Assembly: GCA_902651635.1 (NCBI GenBank)
Contig: CACRSC010001925.1
Coordinates: 429,498-493,497, forward strand
DNA from: Mastigamoeba balamuthi
Taxonomy: Eukaryota > Evosea > Mastigamoebida > Mastigamoebidae
Reading direction: 5' to 3'
DNA length: 64,000 bases
Shown: positions 11,001 to 22,206 of the stretch, piece by piece
Layout: each line of letters opens with the position of its first letter
Position numbering within the stretch: the stretch's first letter is position 1
The notes under the pieces: generated by a model
Seen by the model: only the letters and a program-made list of their open reading frames with translations
The model's database searches: none
Told to the model about the DNA's origin: nothing
Made by a program: the position numbers and the translations under genes

Positions 11001-12250
11001 GCTAAGCCCCGAGCGCGGAACACCTGCGGGACGCTGGACAACGCTCTGCGTTGGCCATTGCACGCACTGCTTGCTGCATAACGCCCTCTGCGAGTACTGC
11101 GTCGGCCTCACCGGCCATCCAGACCCCCGCGAAGCTCGGAGAGGTGCCCGAGGAACAGGGGGAAGACAGGCGAGTCTCGCCCGTGACGCGCGAAGCCTCG
11201 ACGACTGTGTCATTGGAGAACTCGCAGGAGCACGGATAAGATCGGCTGCCTCGGCACAGCTCCTCGTGCACCGGCAGGTCATGCTGGAGGACTGGCGAGT
11301 ACCCCCTGGCAGCGCGGGGTGGAGGGTGTGCGGTGGCTCGTGGCGCGTCGCTCGCAGAACGCGGCTTAGTGGTTCCTACCTTTGGAAGGCAGTCAGGAAG
11401 CGGAGTAGAAAGACGAGAATTGGACAGCCATCGCCTTGGACTTTGGAGCAGGAGAAGTCTTAGACGATGCCAAAGCACTGGAGCAGGCCTTTGAAAGCTC
11501 TGGCCAGTTCGGATCTCAGACGAGCTCTCTCCAGTGGACTACCCGTCTTTGCCTCGCGGGAGTCTCTCGCCTCTGGCTGCTCCTAGAGGGAGCATCCCTT
11601 CCATGCCTCTGCTGTGCGGTGTCGATCCGCACGCATCCAGGTGAAGTGAAGCCCGTGAGGCTGCTGTCAAAGCTACATGCTTGCTCGTGTGTCGCTATGG
11701 ATGACGACACGCCGTAGCAGAAACGAATAACGGAATGAACAGTGAATGGGTGAAACGTGCTGCGGGACATGCTAAGGTCAGTATCACACAAGCCTCCGAA
11801 GGTGGCATCAGCGCGTTCCGTGAAGTCTTTGCAGTCACCTGACACGAGTTTCGTTGTTGCGTCGGTGATCACCTCGATCCTCACCAGCTGCTGCTCGTCT
11901 TCTCGTGCCTGGCCGGCAACGACTACACGAGCGGGCTGCCGGCCTCTGTGATGCGCTCGTCGCTCGGGATCAACGCCGACCGGCGCCTCGTCGTCGACGC
12001 CGTGGGCCGCTGGCTCGCGCGCTCGCAGCACAGGCTCGTCGACCACGGCGGCTACTGCTTCAGTCGTCGCTGCGCAAGCTCGGCATGCTCGTAAGCATCG
12101 ACCACACAGCGCTCTTCGGGCAGGCCGTCCGCCAGTACGACACCTCTGTCGGCGCGGGCACCGCGTTCCCCCTGAACTCGCTCAGGTTCTGCGTCTCGGT
12201 CGCCCTCTCGGGCCGCTTCCTGGGGACCACGTATGCTCTCAGCGGACGAG
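11001..12250 (+). pseudogene. GC-rich coding-like debris, possibly a PIN/XPG-like nuclease remnant
   Basis: Several GC-rich blocks look like host coding sequence but cannot be joined into a gene. The best is about 11885-12060 (plus), which reads SCLAGNDYTSGLP followed by an Arg/Leu-rich helix (VVDAVGRWLARS). The GNDY motif resembles the acidic motif of Asteroid/XPG-type PIN-domain nucleases; I can only offer this as a weak family hint. The following stretch to about 12235 (RKLGMLVSIDHTALFGQ) is also coding-like. Stops and frame changes separate the blocks. It could be a decayed gene or one with several introns that I failed to find. Confidence 0.25.
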
Positions 12251-13984
12251 TCCCGATGTAGAAGGCAGTGAATGGCAAAAAGAACACACTTCTCTGACTC
12301 GGTGAATGCCGGAGACAAAGAGGCACTGCACAGGCGATGCTCGAGAATCCTGTGCTCTGCGCTCATCGGTGCCCCTGCGCACGCCGCTGAGGGTGTGCGC
12401 AGAGGCATGGGGAGAGCAGAGCAGAGGAAGAGGAAGAGGGGGAGAGGGGTCGCAGAAGCAGGAGAGGAGGTGTTCCGGCCGCACGCGTTAAAGAGGGGCA
12501 GCCATCACGGAAGCGTGTGCGTTTGCAGGGGGCGTGCGTTGGACAGAGGGGGGCGAGGACAGATTGACGCAGAGGCAGGGGGGGCAGGTGCTAAGCCACA
12601 TGCCAGAGAGCGGGCAAAGGCAATTCGGAATGGAAGAAGAGGAAGCAGAGTGAAAGAGAAGTGGGCCAGCCCGGCAACGAAGAGCCGTGGGGCCCCGGAG
12701 ATTCTTCCCATGCCACGCCATCGTGCAGATACCGGAATCTCCAGATTTCGTGACCACTCGGTTCCATTGCCGCAGCGGTCGCTGGTGGCGTCTAGCAATG
12801 TGTCCCGAGCGGGTACTTCAAAGGAGTGCGTCTGCGATAGTAACGGTGGTGTTGCTGCCGGCGCACGCGAGCAATCAGTTGTCAGCTCCGTTTCCAGCAT
12901 GCATTTGGCACAAGTACCACAATACACGGTAGGAGAACTGCTGGCAACTGTTGTCGACTGGTGTGTGCGTGATGCAGCGTGGCACGCGAAAGCACTTAGG
13001 CGCAATGCACTCGGTTCAATTGATTCGGTCGCAAGGTAGTCCAGGCTGCGTTCTTGTCGTGCGCAGGCCGAGGCAGTCGCCTGCCTAGGATTAAAGCGCA
13101 GTCCCGGGCACTGGTGCGTTGCCTGCCAGGCAGCCCGGCCTCACAGGCTCCTCCGCTGGCTCTGTCGCCTTCTCGCCATTCTCCGGCAGCGACGTCCTGA
13201 TACGCCGCGTCGCGAAGGGTCAACGTCGGCACGCTGCAGGGCACCGAGGCCAACGGGCTCGTCCCGAGAGCGGTGGCCCGACCGGCCACGGGCTCAGCTC
13301 ACCAACTGCCCATTTTCTCCTCCATCCCATCTCCGTACTCTGGACGACCAGCAGCCTGTCACAGAGGGCACTCACTCCGGTCTCGATGAATCTCCGCCAG
13401 GGCTCCCGTTTGTTTTTCTAAAATGGGCGATGAAGCTGCCGTGTCTCGGTCTGCCTTGATGTTCCTGTTGGAGCCCCGCCTTGGAAGTGTCAACGACAGG
13501 TGTATACCACGAGGCCCGAGAGATCGTGTTTCCTTGCGTTGTTACGAACAGCCAGCAGTAAGAAACGTCGTCGCCACACAAGGGCCCGCCCTTCTCCCCT
13601 CTGCGGCTCGTTTGGAATGACACATTGCTTCCTAAGTAGAACGCTCTAGCATATCAAAGCCCGTCTGCAGACGCGTGGCGGGTGGGGCGGAGCAGCAGGT
13701 GGGCTCAACTCGCCTCGAGCTCGCAGTCGGCACGCGTCGCCCGATGAGCTGATCTGCTGGCGGGGCCGCTGTACTGCGCATCGGCCGCGAAGTGTGTAGA
13801 CCCCCTCGGCTGCTTTTCGCTACCGCATCGGGCAGCCCGTTGTGTCCATAAGCGTCGAAATCGCACAAAGTGCAACACCCCGTCGTCAGTTTATTTTTGC
13901 AGTGGTCCCCGTGCAGTGCCTGTGTGGCTGTCTGTCCTCCTGCTGCTGCTGCATTGCTGCTGGCCTGCGCAGCGTTGCGGACTC
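12251..13984. other. Mostly non-coding; coding-like island near 13130-13420
   Basis: 12251-13100 shows no supported gene, only a purine-rich run (about 12400-12480). The island at about 13130-13420 is GC-rich with peptides such as LTGSSAGSVAFSPFSGSD and VNVGTLQGTEANGLVP in different plus-strand frames, which suggests another piece of decayed coding sequence. I could not identify it. Confidence 0.25.
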
Positions 13985-14744
13985 ATGCAAGCGCTGTTCC
14001 ACAAGCTCTTCTCGTGCAACAGCGGCTCGGGCTCGGGCAGGGGCCCCGCGCAGGGCTCCAACGAGGGCCAGCAGTCGTCTCGGCTGGGCGGGCACAAGCG
14101 CAAGTCCGCAGCCAGGGCGCACAAGGTGGCGCCAGGCGAGCCGACGATGCTCGCCAAGAACATGGAGCCGCCGCCTGCGCCGCCGTCGTCGGTCAACGAG
14201 GGCCTCAACGCGCTCGCGGAGACGTGGGAGTCGGCGCAGTACGACGGCGACCGCGACTCGTGCACGCCTGCGTCGCTCTTGCGGCCCAAGAAGGTCTTCG
14301 GGGGTATCTCCCTCGGAGTCCCCCTAGCGCGCAGCAGCAGGTCGAGGCCCGCGCGGAAGGTGCGCTCCGCGGAACTTTTTGGCCCACAATTTGCACAAAT
14401 GACATGTGAATTCATATTTGGCTAAGTGGCATTGTGCTGATTAGGTCAACACTCTGTTCGAGGAGGAGAAGACCACGACCGTGCACAAGAAGACGTTCCT
14501 GATGTCGCACGTCGACTACGATGCCGTCGAGTGCATCGACATCGAGGACTCGGATCTGGAGCCATACGAGATGTGGTCCGTTGCTCGGCATCCGTTTTCT
14601 CGACTTCTTCTGACCTCGCGGCGCAGTGAGACCACGACGACCACGACGACGGTCAGGAAGTACTCGGTGGGGCACGGGCCCTCGGCTGTACATCTCCCTG
14701 GAGGCATCTCGGACCTCGAAGATCTCGCCGACCTGAGAAGCTGA
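13985..14744 (+). CDS. Unrecognised low-complexity protein
   Basis: I do not recognise this protein. Exon 1 is 13985-14359 (first in-frame ATG) and exon 2 starts at 14445 and ends at TGA 14744; both are multiples of three, giving up to 224 residues. A second intron at 14576-14626 (51 nt, gtccgt...gcgcag, in frame either way) is likely because its donor matches others in this window and it removes an un-acidic patch; that would give 207 residues. The N-terminal part is rich in Ser, Gly, Arg and Pro and looks disordered. The second exon has EEEKTTTVHKK, an acidic IDIEDSDLEPYE patch and a run of seven Thr near the C-terminus. It lies upstream of, and parallel to, the F-box gene. Likely an intrinsically disordered regulatory protein, but that is only inference. 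Confidence 0.6.
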
Positions 14745-15103
14745 GACGACGACCCCAGGCCCTCGAACTATTTATAGCCTCATTAGCCTCACAGCATTGC
14801 AAAGACACGTTGTTGTCCGTTTGCGCTCCAATAACCGTTGGTGTCCAGCCCATTTAGGCCCTCAAGCCTATGTTCCGATCAGGGGCAAGGACGGTCTGGT
14901 CTGGTGAGTGGAAGACTCTTGTAGTGTAGGTTGTGATGCAATTACGCAGCTGATCATGGACACCGGGTCACAGCCATCTGTGGCCTACACAACAAAACGA
15001 GATACGAGACTCCTAGATTCGCCGCGGTACCGTTTCTTCCGTACGCAGTTTTTCTGAAACTGTTGCTTCCTTTTGTTCTGCTCCTTTTTTGTTTGTCTGC
15101 AGT

Positions 15104-16595
15104 ATGGCCCGCATGCGGCACAAAAAGGCCAGCGGGCTTCCGGCCATCGATCGCCTCTCCGACTGGGCCCTCGTGGCCGTGTTCTCGTGTCTGCCGGACC
15201 TCTGCAGCGTCGTGCAGTGCTCGCGCGTGTGCAGGCGCTGGCGCAGCCTCGTGCTCGCCCACCCCAACCTCTGGGCGGGCCACACGCTCGAGCCCGCCAG
15301 CCCCCGCCTCTCCAGCGTCCCGCAGTGCGTCCCGCGCATCAACCTGGAGAGAATGGAGAGCACCTGCGTCCCCAGGGCTGTTGCGTCGCTCTTCGAGGTG
15401 AACCCCCGGATCGATTCCCGGTCCCTGCAGTTTTTCCCCTCCTGAAAGGCCAGGCCGCTCAGGGAGGTCAGGACAGGCCGCAGCTGGTCTCTCTGGCGCT
15501 GGGGACGGTGGAGCCGCGTGCCCTCTCGTGCGTGCTTGCGTTCGCCCCGTGCCTGCGCGCGCTGCGTGCGACGGTCGACGAGAAGCTGCTCTGCAGGGGC
15601 TGCTGGCTGCCGCTCTGCAGGAAGGCGCCCAGGGCCGGCAGCAAGCGCACCGCCCTGTCCCTCCGCGAGGCGTTTGCCGCCCGCGGTGCGCCAGCGTGCT
15701 CGAGGTCCTGGCGATCGGCAACAACGTCCTCGACGTCCCCGCGCTGCGGTCGCTGCGGTCGTTCCAGCTGACAGACAGTTACAACAGCGATACCTACGAG
15801 CTGCGCGACGTGGAGTCGCTGGTCCGCGCGTGCCCTCTGCTCGAGGACGCCTGGCTGCGCCTGGATGACGCGGGCCTGCTGGCCCTCGCGAGGCTCGAGC
15901 ACCTCGCGTCGGTCAGGGAAGCCAGGGTGGCCCACGCTGCCACCCTGGACGCTCTGGCGCGGGCTCCGTGCGCTGCGTCGCTGCGAGACCTCACAGTGAG
16001 GCTGTGCGCGCAGTGGCTCGACAGCGCGCTGCCCCGGATGAGGCTGCCGGGCCTCCGCAGGCTCTCGATCTCTGGAGACAACAAGGAGCCGACCGCCGAG
16101 AACTCCGCAGACCCAACGCTCGCGGATCTTCACTTGCCGGTGCTGCGGTCTCTGCTCTTCACCTCCATCAGCATCAGCGGGACGGAGCTCCAGATGATCG
16201 GCTCGCTGCCAGTGCTCGAGACGCTCAGGATGACGAGCGTCGGGCTCGCAGTGTCGGTCCTGCCGCCGCTGCTCAACAGGCCCTGCTCGGCATCGCTGCG
16301 CGAGCTCAGGCTCATCAGCTGCAGCGCGCTCGACGTCGACTTGGAGGACGAGCAGTGCGACCCCGAGGGCAGGTTCAAGTCGCTCAGGTCTCTTGAGTTA
16401 AGCTATTGCAACGACATCAGCAAGGAGCTTGTCTGCTCGTTTGCTGAGCGCTCGCCCATGCTCGTAAATCTGACGGTGTTCGGGTGCTGCGTGAGGTTCC
16501 CAGAGAGCATGCGCCAGAGGCTGAAGAGCCTTGCCCCCGCGCTCGAGCACCTCGAAATCCCAACTCCCTCCAGCGATCAGTGCTTTTGCTGTTAG
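15104..16595 (+). CDS. F-box / leucine-rich-repeat protein, one apparent frame change
   Basis: A probable SCF ubiquitin-ligase substrate receptor. Exon 1 (15104-15397) encodes a classic F-box at residues about 17-60 (IDRLSDWALVAVFSCLP, then CSRVCRRWRSLV and NLW). After an intron (15398-15453) exon 2 encodes about 380 residues of leucine-rich repeats with spacing such as LRRLSISG, LRSLLFTSI, LETLRMTS, LRELRLISC, LRSLELSYC and LVNLTVFGC, ending at TAG 16595. The F-box would bind Skp1 and the LRR fan the target. Exon 2 is one base short of an open frame: the reading frame changes near 15685 (around AFAARG / CASVLEV) in a GC-rich run, so a sequencing slip is as likely as a true break. An AG directly before the start ATG (ctgcagt-ATG) may be an acceptor of a 5' UTR intron. 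Confidence 0.82.
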
Positions 16596-16855
16596 ATTCT
16601 CTTGCCCTTTCCCTTCGCACAGCATTTGCCTAACAAGACACCCACCCAGGTGTGCAACAGTGTTCGTGTGCTCTCTGTATTGACTAGTTGTGTCACAGAG
16701 CAGGGATGGGATGGGTGGGGTGCATGGTGCGATTGGGAAAGGGGGGGAGGGAGGTGTGATCATTTCAACATCTTTCTCTTTTCGTACAAAACGCGAGGTG
16801 GGGCAGGCGGTGGGGGACCTTGAGAGCAGGGCCCCCCTCTTCCTCCTCCTCCTCC
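16596..16855. other. Short convergent gap
   Basis: Non-coding gap between the 3' ends of the F-box gene (plus) and the EML gene (minus). It contains G-rich runs near 16740 and a cct-repeat near 16838-16856 but no gene. Confidence 0.5.
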
Positions 16856-19800
16856 TCAGTGCAGGCCCCACTGGAACACCGTGCGGTCGCCGCCGCCCGT
16901 GGTGATGATGTGCGAGTCGTCGTTGAGCCAGGCGACGTTGGTGACGTGTGCGCTGTGGCCGAGGAACTTGAGGTAGGGCATGTTGGCCTGCACGGCCGGG
17001 TAGCGGAAGAGCTTGAGCATGCCAAAGTCGTCGCCCGAGGCCAGCAGGTCGCCCTTGTGCGAGCGCGCGACCATGTTGATGTCGGTGCCGTTGGCGCCGC
17101 GCGGCCAGATGCCCTGCACGGGCCACCCGAGGATCGCGTGCCAGCCGTCCCACTGCACGTCGCGCAGCTTGGACGGGCGCACCTCCTGCGCGCACGTGTC
17201 GGCGTTCCAGAAGAGCAGCTCGTAGGCACCGCAGTTGGTCTGCAGCCACTTGTTGTCGGCGCTCCAGTCGAGGTGCGTGATGAAGCTCGAGTGGCCCGTG
17301 CACGTGCCGCGGCGCTTGTACGACGGCACCTCGTAGACGTCGACAAAGTTGTCGTGCGAGCCGATGGCCAGGCGCGTGCCGTCGGGGCTGAAGCGCAGCA
17401 CGCTGATCTCCTCCTTGCGGTCCTTGAAGCTCTTGATGACCTCGAGCGTCTTGGCGTTGAGGATCGACACGTTGCCCCTCTCGCCGCCGACCGCGATAGT
17501 CGACCCGTCGGGGCTCCACCCGGCGGCCAGCGCCATCCACGGCAGCATCGCGATGGCCGTCTGCACGTTTGTGTCGGCGTTCCACAGCCGCACGCTCTTG
17601 TCCTCGGCGGCCGTCACGAACAGGTGCGTCGACGGGTGCGATGCCAGCCCCCAGACCTCGCCCGTCGAGAGGCCCTGCACCGCGATGACCACGTCCTTCC
17701 GCGAGAGGCTGATGAGCAGCACCTCGCTGCTCGACGTGCCCGCCACCACCTGGTCGCCCAGCCGCGAGATGCTGCGGATCGAGAGCGCCTTCTCCGCCGT
17801 CATCTTGCGCGCGGGCTCGAGCGAGATGCTGTCGCCGGCCGACGTCACCTTGCCGTTCTCGAAGATCCACTGCTTGAGCTGGCCGTCGCTGCCGGCCGTC
17901 AGGATGAACTCCTTGTCGCAGAAGATGGCCGTTACGCCGCCCGGGTGCACGACGGGCGAGACCCACTCGAGCTTGTTGGCCTTGTAGACGTAGAGCTCAC
18001 CGCAGGCCGTGCCGATGACCGTGTACTCGGGCGTGGGGAACGCCATGCAGTGCATCGTCTGTATCTTGCCGACGCCGCTGACGATGCCCTTGTTGCTCTT
18101 GAGCGTGTTGCCCGTGATCGTCCAGAACGTTGAGTGCTTGACACCGCACGACATGACCGCGTTGTTGTCAAACGGGCTGAAGTTGATGTCGAAGACCTTG
18201 TCCGTCGAGCCGCGGGCAGAGGCGATGGGCTTGCCGGCCTCCCAGTCCCACACGACGATCGTGTGGTAGTCGTCCATCCCGACGCTCACCAGCTTCTTGC
18301 CGTCAGGCGAGAACCCAATCGACGTCACCGCCCTCTCGTGCACCCCCTTGAGCACCTTGAGCTGCACAGCCACGACGAAGCGTCAGAACATAATTCGACG
18401 GACCCAATAATAGGTGGGGTTGCGGACCTGGCGCATCGAGGCGCTGTCCCAGACGATGATTGCGGGGTCCTTGCCGACCTGGCCCGTGGCGACGGTCTGG
18501 CCGTTGGGGTGCAGCGTCAGCGAGACGATGTCGTCGGTGTGCCCGATGAAGAACCGCTGCTTGCGCGTGTCGGGGTGCATCACGATGCCGACACCGGCGG
18601 CGCTGTACACAATCTCGCCGTTGGCGAGGAAGTGCAGGTTCTCCCTGGCGTCGTGCCCGCGGTAGCCGTAGACAAAGTCCAGCGCGACCGAGGCCGCGGG
18701 CTTCTCGACGGGGATCGTAGGTGCATTGGTCGGCGGGAAGATGGCGCCGAGCCAGGGCCTGATGGCCGTGAACCACGTGCCGGGCAGCGAGGGCTTGCCC
18801 TTCTCCTTCTGCTGGCCGTCGATGTCGAGCTCGTGCGAGGTCTCCGAGTCGTCGTCGGGTATCGAGCAGTACTCCGCGGGCGCCTCGACCATGGCGGAGG
18901 CGGCCTGCGCACGGAAGCTGCGGTTCTTGTCGTAGTCAACCTCGAGCTCGCGCAGCACGTCCTCGGCCTCGGGCTCCTTCTTGTCGTCGTCGTCAATGAA
19001 GAGCCACTGGAAGAGCGTCTTGTCGGCGCCGCCGGTGGTCATCAGGTACTTGTCGTCCTTGGTGAACCTGCAGCACGTCACGTGCGCGCTGTGGCCCGCG
19101 TAGCGCTTGAACTCGGAGGCCGCGGGCTTGGCGACGGGGTAGCGGAAGAGGTTGACCATGCCGAAGTCGTCGGCCGTGACGAGCGTGTCGTTCATGTGGT
19201 CGAGGTCGACGGCGTTGACGTCGGTGCCATTGGCGAACTTGGGCCAGATACCCTGCACGTCCCACCCGAGGATGCACGTGTGCGAGGCCCACTTGACGTC
19301 GCGCAGCTTCGAGGGCTCCTTGAGCTGCTCGCCCGTGCGCGTGCGCCAGAACAGCAGCTCGTACGCCCCGCAGTTGGACCTCAGCAGCTCGCTGTCGGCG
19401 CTGAAGTCAAAGTGCGTGATGAAGCTGTTGTGCCCCGTGCACGTCGTCACCAGCCTGGGCAAGAGGAGAGGAGATCAGGTCTGGCTCCACGGAACGGCAG
19501 AGACTGGTAGGGGGGGACGAACCTGTAGTCACGCTGGGCGTCGTGGAGGTCGATGAAGTTGTCGTGGCTGCCGACAGCGAGGAGGCGGCCGTTGGGCGAG
19601 TACTTGAGCTCGCCGATGGCCTCCTTGCGCGACTTCCAGCTCTTGACCTCCTCGAGCGTGCCCGCCTGCAGCACGACGACGCCGCCGTTCTTGTACCCGA
19701 CAGCGATGTGCGAGCCGTCGGGGCTGTAGGCCGCGCTGAAGCACTGCGCGGGGAGTATCCTCAGCGCCGTCATCCTGCGCTTGTCCATGTCCCACACGCG

Positions 19801-21458
19801 CAGCGTGTTGTCCTCGCCGGCCGTGACGCAGACGTGGTCGCGCGGGTGCACGGCCAGGCCCCACGTCTCGCCGACCGAGTGGCCCTGGGCCAGCAGCGTG
19901 GCCGACGCCGAGCGCTCGTCGACCTCGATCAGCTCGCAGCCCAGCGTGCCGACGAGCAGCTTGCCGTCCTGGAAGAAGAGGCTCTTGGCGATGGGCGTCT
20001 TGCCGCCCGTGAAGACCACCGGGCGGCCCGCAGAGTCCACCAGCGTCGACGTGATGGCGCGCAGGTCGATCGTCGTCGAGGGGTTGAACGACGTGTCCCA
20101 CTTGCGCAGCTTGCCGTCCTTGCCCGCGCTCCAGACGCCCGACTTGGACACGTGCAGGGCGAAGACGGTGCCCTGGTGCGCCTGCACGGCCTTGGCCAGC
20201 TGGTTCCCGTTCCAGACGTAGATCTGGCCCGAGGCCGTGCCCGTGATCGCGTTGCCGTTGGGCAGGTAGTCCAGGCAGATCTGCGGCTGCATCGGGGCCA
20301 CGTTGCCCAGGATCCCGCGCTTGTCCTGTGCGTCCGGAGAAATGCCTGCGTTGATTCATAATTCTCGGAATTTTTGGGTTTTTTCTCCCCCCACGTACCG
20401 TCAGGGAGCCCGCGTTGACGGTCCAGAACATGACCGTGTTCTTGGCGATGGTGGCGAGCTGGTTGGGGTCGGTGGGGTTCATCTTCACGGCCGTGATGGG
20501 GTCGGGCCCGGCGTCCCTGCTGGCGATCTTGGCGATGCTGTTGTCGGCCTTGACCTCGTGCACGGTGATCGTGCGCTTGTCGCCCATGTCGACGGCCGCC
20601 AGCCGCTTGCCGTCGGACGAGAACCCGATGGCGACGACCGCGCGCGAGAAGCCCTCGAGCTTCGCCACGGCCTCGGCGGTGCTGGGGTTCCAGAGGAAGA
20701 CCTTGGGGTTCTTGCCGATCTGTCCCGTGGCCACCAGCGTCCCGCTCGGGTGCCTCGCCATGCTTTGAATTTGGAGGGGGGGGCGAGAATCAGTTGATTG
20801 TGGATTTCTCTCTCTCCCCCCTCCATCGAGGGGGAAAAGAACAATGTGATGCAACAAGAAAAATCCTGGCGGGCGATTCGGGAATTTGGATTTACCAGAT
20901 GATATCATCGTCGTGGCCGAGGAAGTGCCTCTGCTCGTGCTTGTCCTTGTTGTACACGATGCCGGCAGCGGCCGCCGGGTACGCGACGTCGCCGTTGGCC
21001 AGGTACGACGCGTTGTCCTGCGAGTCGTACCCCCTGTACCCGTAGATGAACTGCAGGTCCAGCTTGTCCGCCGGCGCCGTGTGGTTGAGCTTGGCCGGGT
21101 CGCTAAAAATAACCCCCCAAATATCTCGTCGTTAATGACGTGTCGAGGAAAACCCCGATGTATGCGCCCCGTACAAGCTGGACGGGGGGAAGATGGCGCC
21201 GGCCCACGGCTTGACGGCCATGAACTGCCCGCCGCCATCGGCCTTCTCGACGACCTCGCGGCGGCCCTTGTAGACGCGCCCGAGGTGCCTCTCGATGTCC
21301 GAGTCGTAGCCCTTGGCGTCGAACTGCGCCTGCGCCGGCGCCTGCGGTGCGGCCGCCGCTGCCGGTGCCGCCGCCGGCGCCGCGCCCGCGGTCGCTGGGG
21401 CCCCGGCCGCCGGCGCGGGAGCCCCGGGTGCTGCGTTGGTGCTGCCGCCTGCGCCCAT
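16856..21458 (-). CDS. EML-family microtubule-binding protein with two HELP/TAPE units
   Basis: A 1,396-residue echinoderm-microtubule-associated-protein-like protein; it would bind microtubules through tandem atypical WD40 propellers. Verified exons (minus) are 21175-21458, 20896-21102, 20399-20762, 19523-20325, 18428-19454 and 16856-18361 (4,191 nt). After an Ala/Pro-rich N-terminus (about residues 1-45) come two tandem units. Each begins with a HELP motif (FIYGYRGYDSQDN near the start; FVYGYRGHDARENL mid-protein), followed by GHDDDI / GHTDDIV and a two-propeller TAPE array. Each unit ends in the diagnostic CTGHNSFITHFDFSAD / NCGAYELLFW / GTDVN pattern. The trimerising N-terminal coiled coil of EML1-4 is absent, which resembles the multi-unit EML5/6 architecture, though those have three units. 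The gene is complete and shows no breaks. The second unit is linked to the first by an acidic, Lys-rich spacer. Confidence 0.93.
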
Positions 21459-22206
21459 TGTTCGTACAGGAGGGGGTGGGTGTGTGGGGGAGTGGGGGGG
21501 TTTGAGGTCCGACGGCGCGGCCTACACACACAACAAGGAGTTTTTATATTTTTGGCTCCTGGGCGGGAGGCTGGCTATTAATAGCAGCGTGACGTATCCT
21601 GGCTCCTGGAATCTAGATTCGAGCAGCGCCAGCCCTGACCGCTTCCCCTTTGGCCCCGCTCTATTTATGGAGCGCCTGGCAAGGAGCCGGCGAGAAACGT
21701 CCGTATTCCTGATGATTCGGTACCTGAGAAGCATGCCACCCTCAGTCCAGTGTGACCGAGTGACTCTCGGTTCACGGCTGTTCTGGTGGAGTACTTCGGA
21801 GTGCAAATCACAGCACAACACATGCAACACACGACAGCAGTGGAACCCCTTGTGCCTGCAGACAGCAAGCAACTACCCATTCTCAACAGACTTGTGACCA
21901 GTCTCAAGGATCACACAGGATGCTACCTGGGGGAGCTCGCAGGTGCTGCAGTCCAATGTGTCCAGAGGGGAGAGAAGCACAAGTGCATTGGTGAATCAGC
22001 ACGGAGTTGCTGGGTCTCGCAGTAGGCCTTCCAAGCTAGAACATAAGAGAGCGAGCCACACTACGCACACGTCGTCCAGGGCAGATGCCGAGACCATTAA
22101 GACCAGCACACGAGTGGTGCGTGCGAGTAAGAACGTTGCAAGAGTGTTGCGTGGCCGCAGTTGGAGGGAGAAGTGATAGGGGTAGGAAGGAAAGAGGCAG
22201 AGGCCC
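21459..22206. other. EML 5' flank and gap before the RRM gene
   Basis: No supported gene. The part next to 21458 is the EML promoter and 5' UTR; the remainder is non-repetitive DNA with short frames only. Confidence 0.4.

Noticed and set aside
16820-18133. Long plus-strand open frame (over 400 codons) opposite the EML gene
   Set aside because: It is antisense to verified EML exons, rich in Arg/Val/Ala/Asp from GC-rich third positions, and shows no domains.
18134-19510. Second long plus-strand open frame opposite EML
   Set aside because: Same reason: a GC-driven shadow of the real minus-strand exons.
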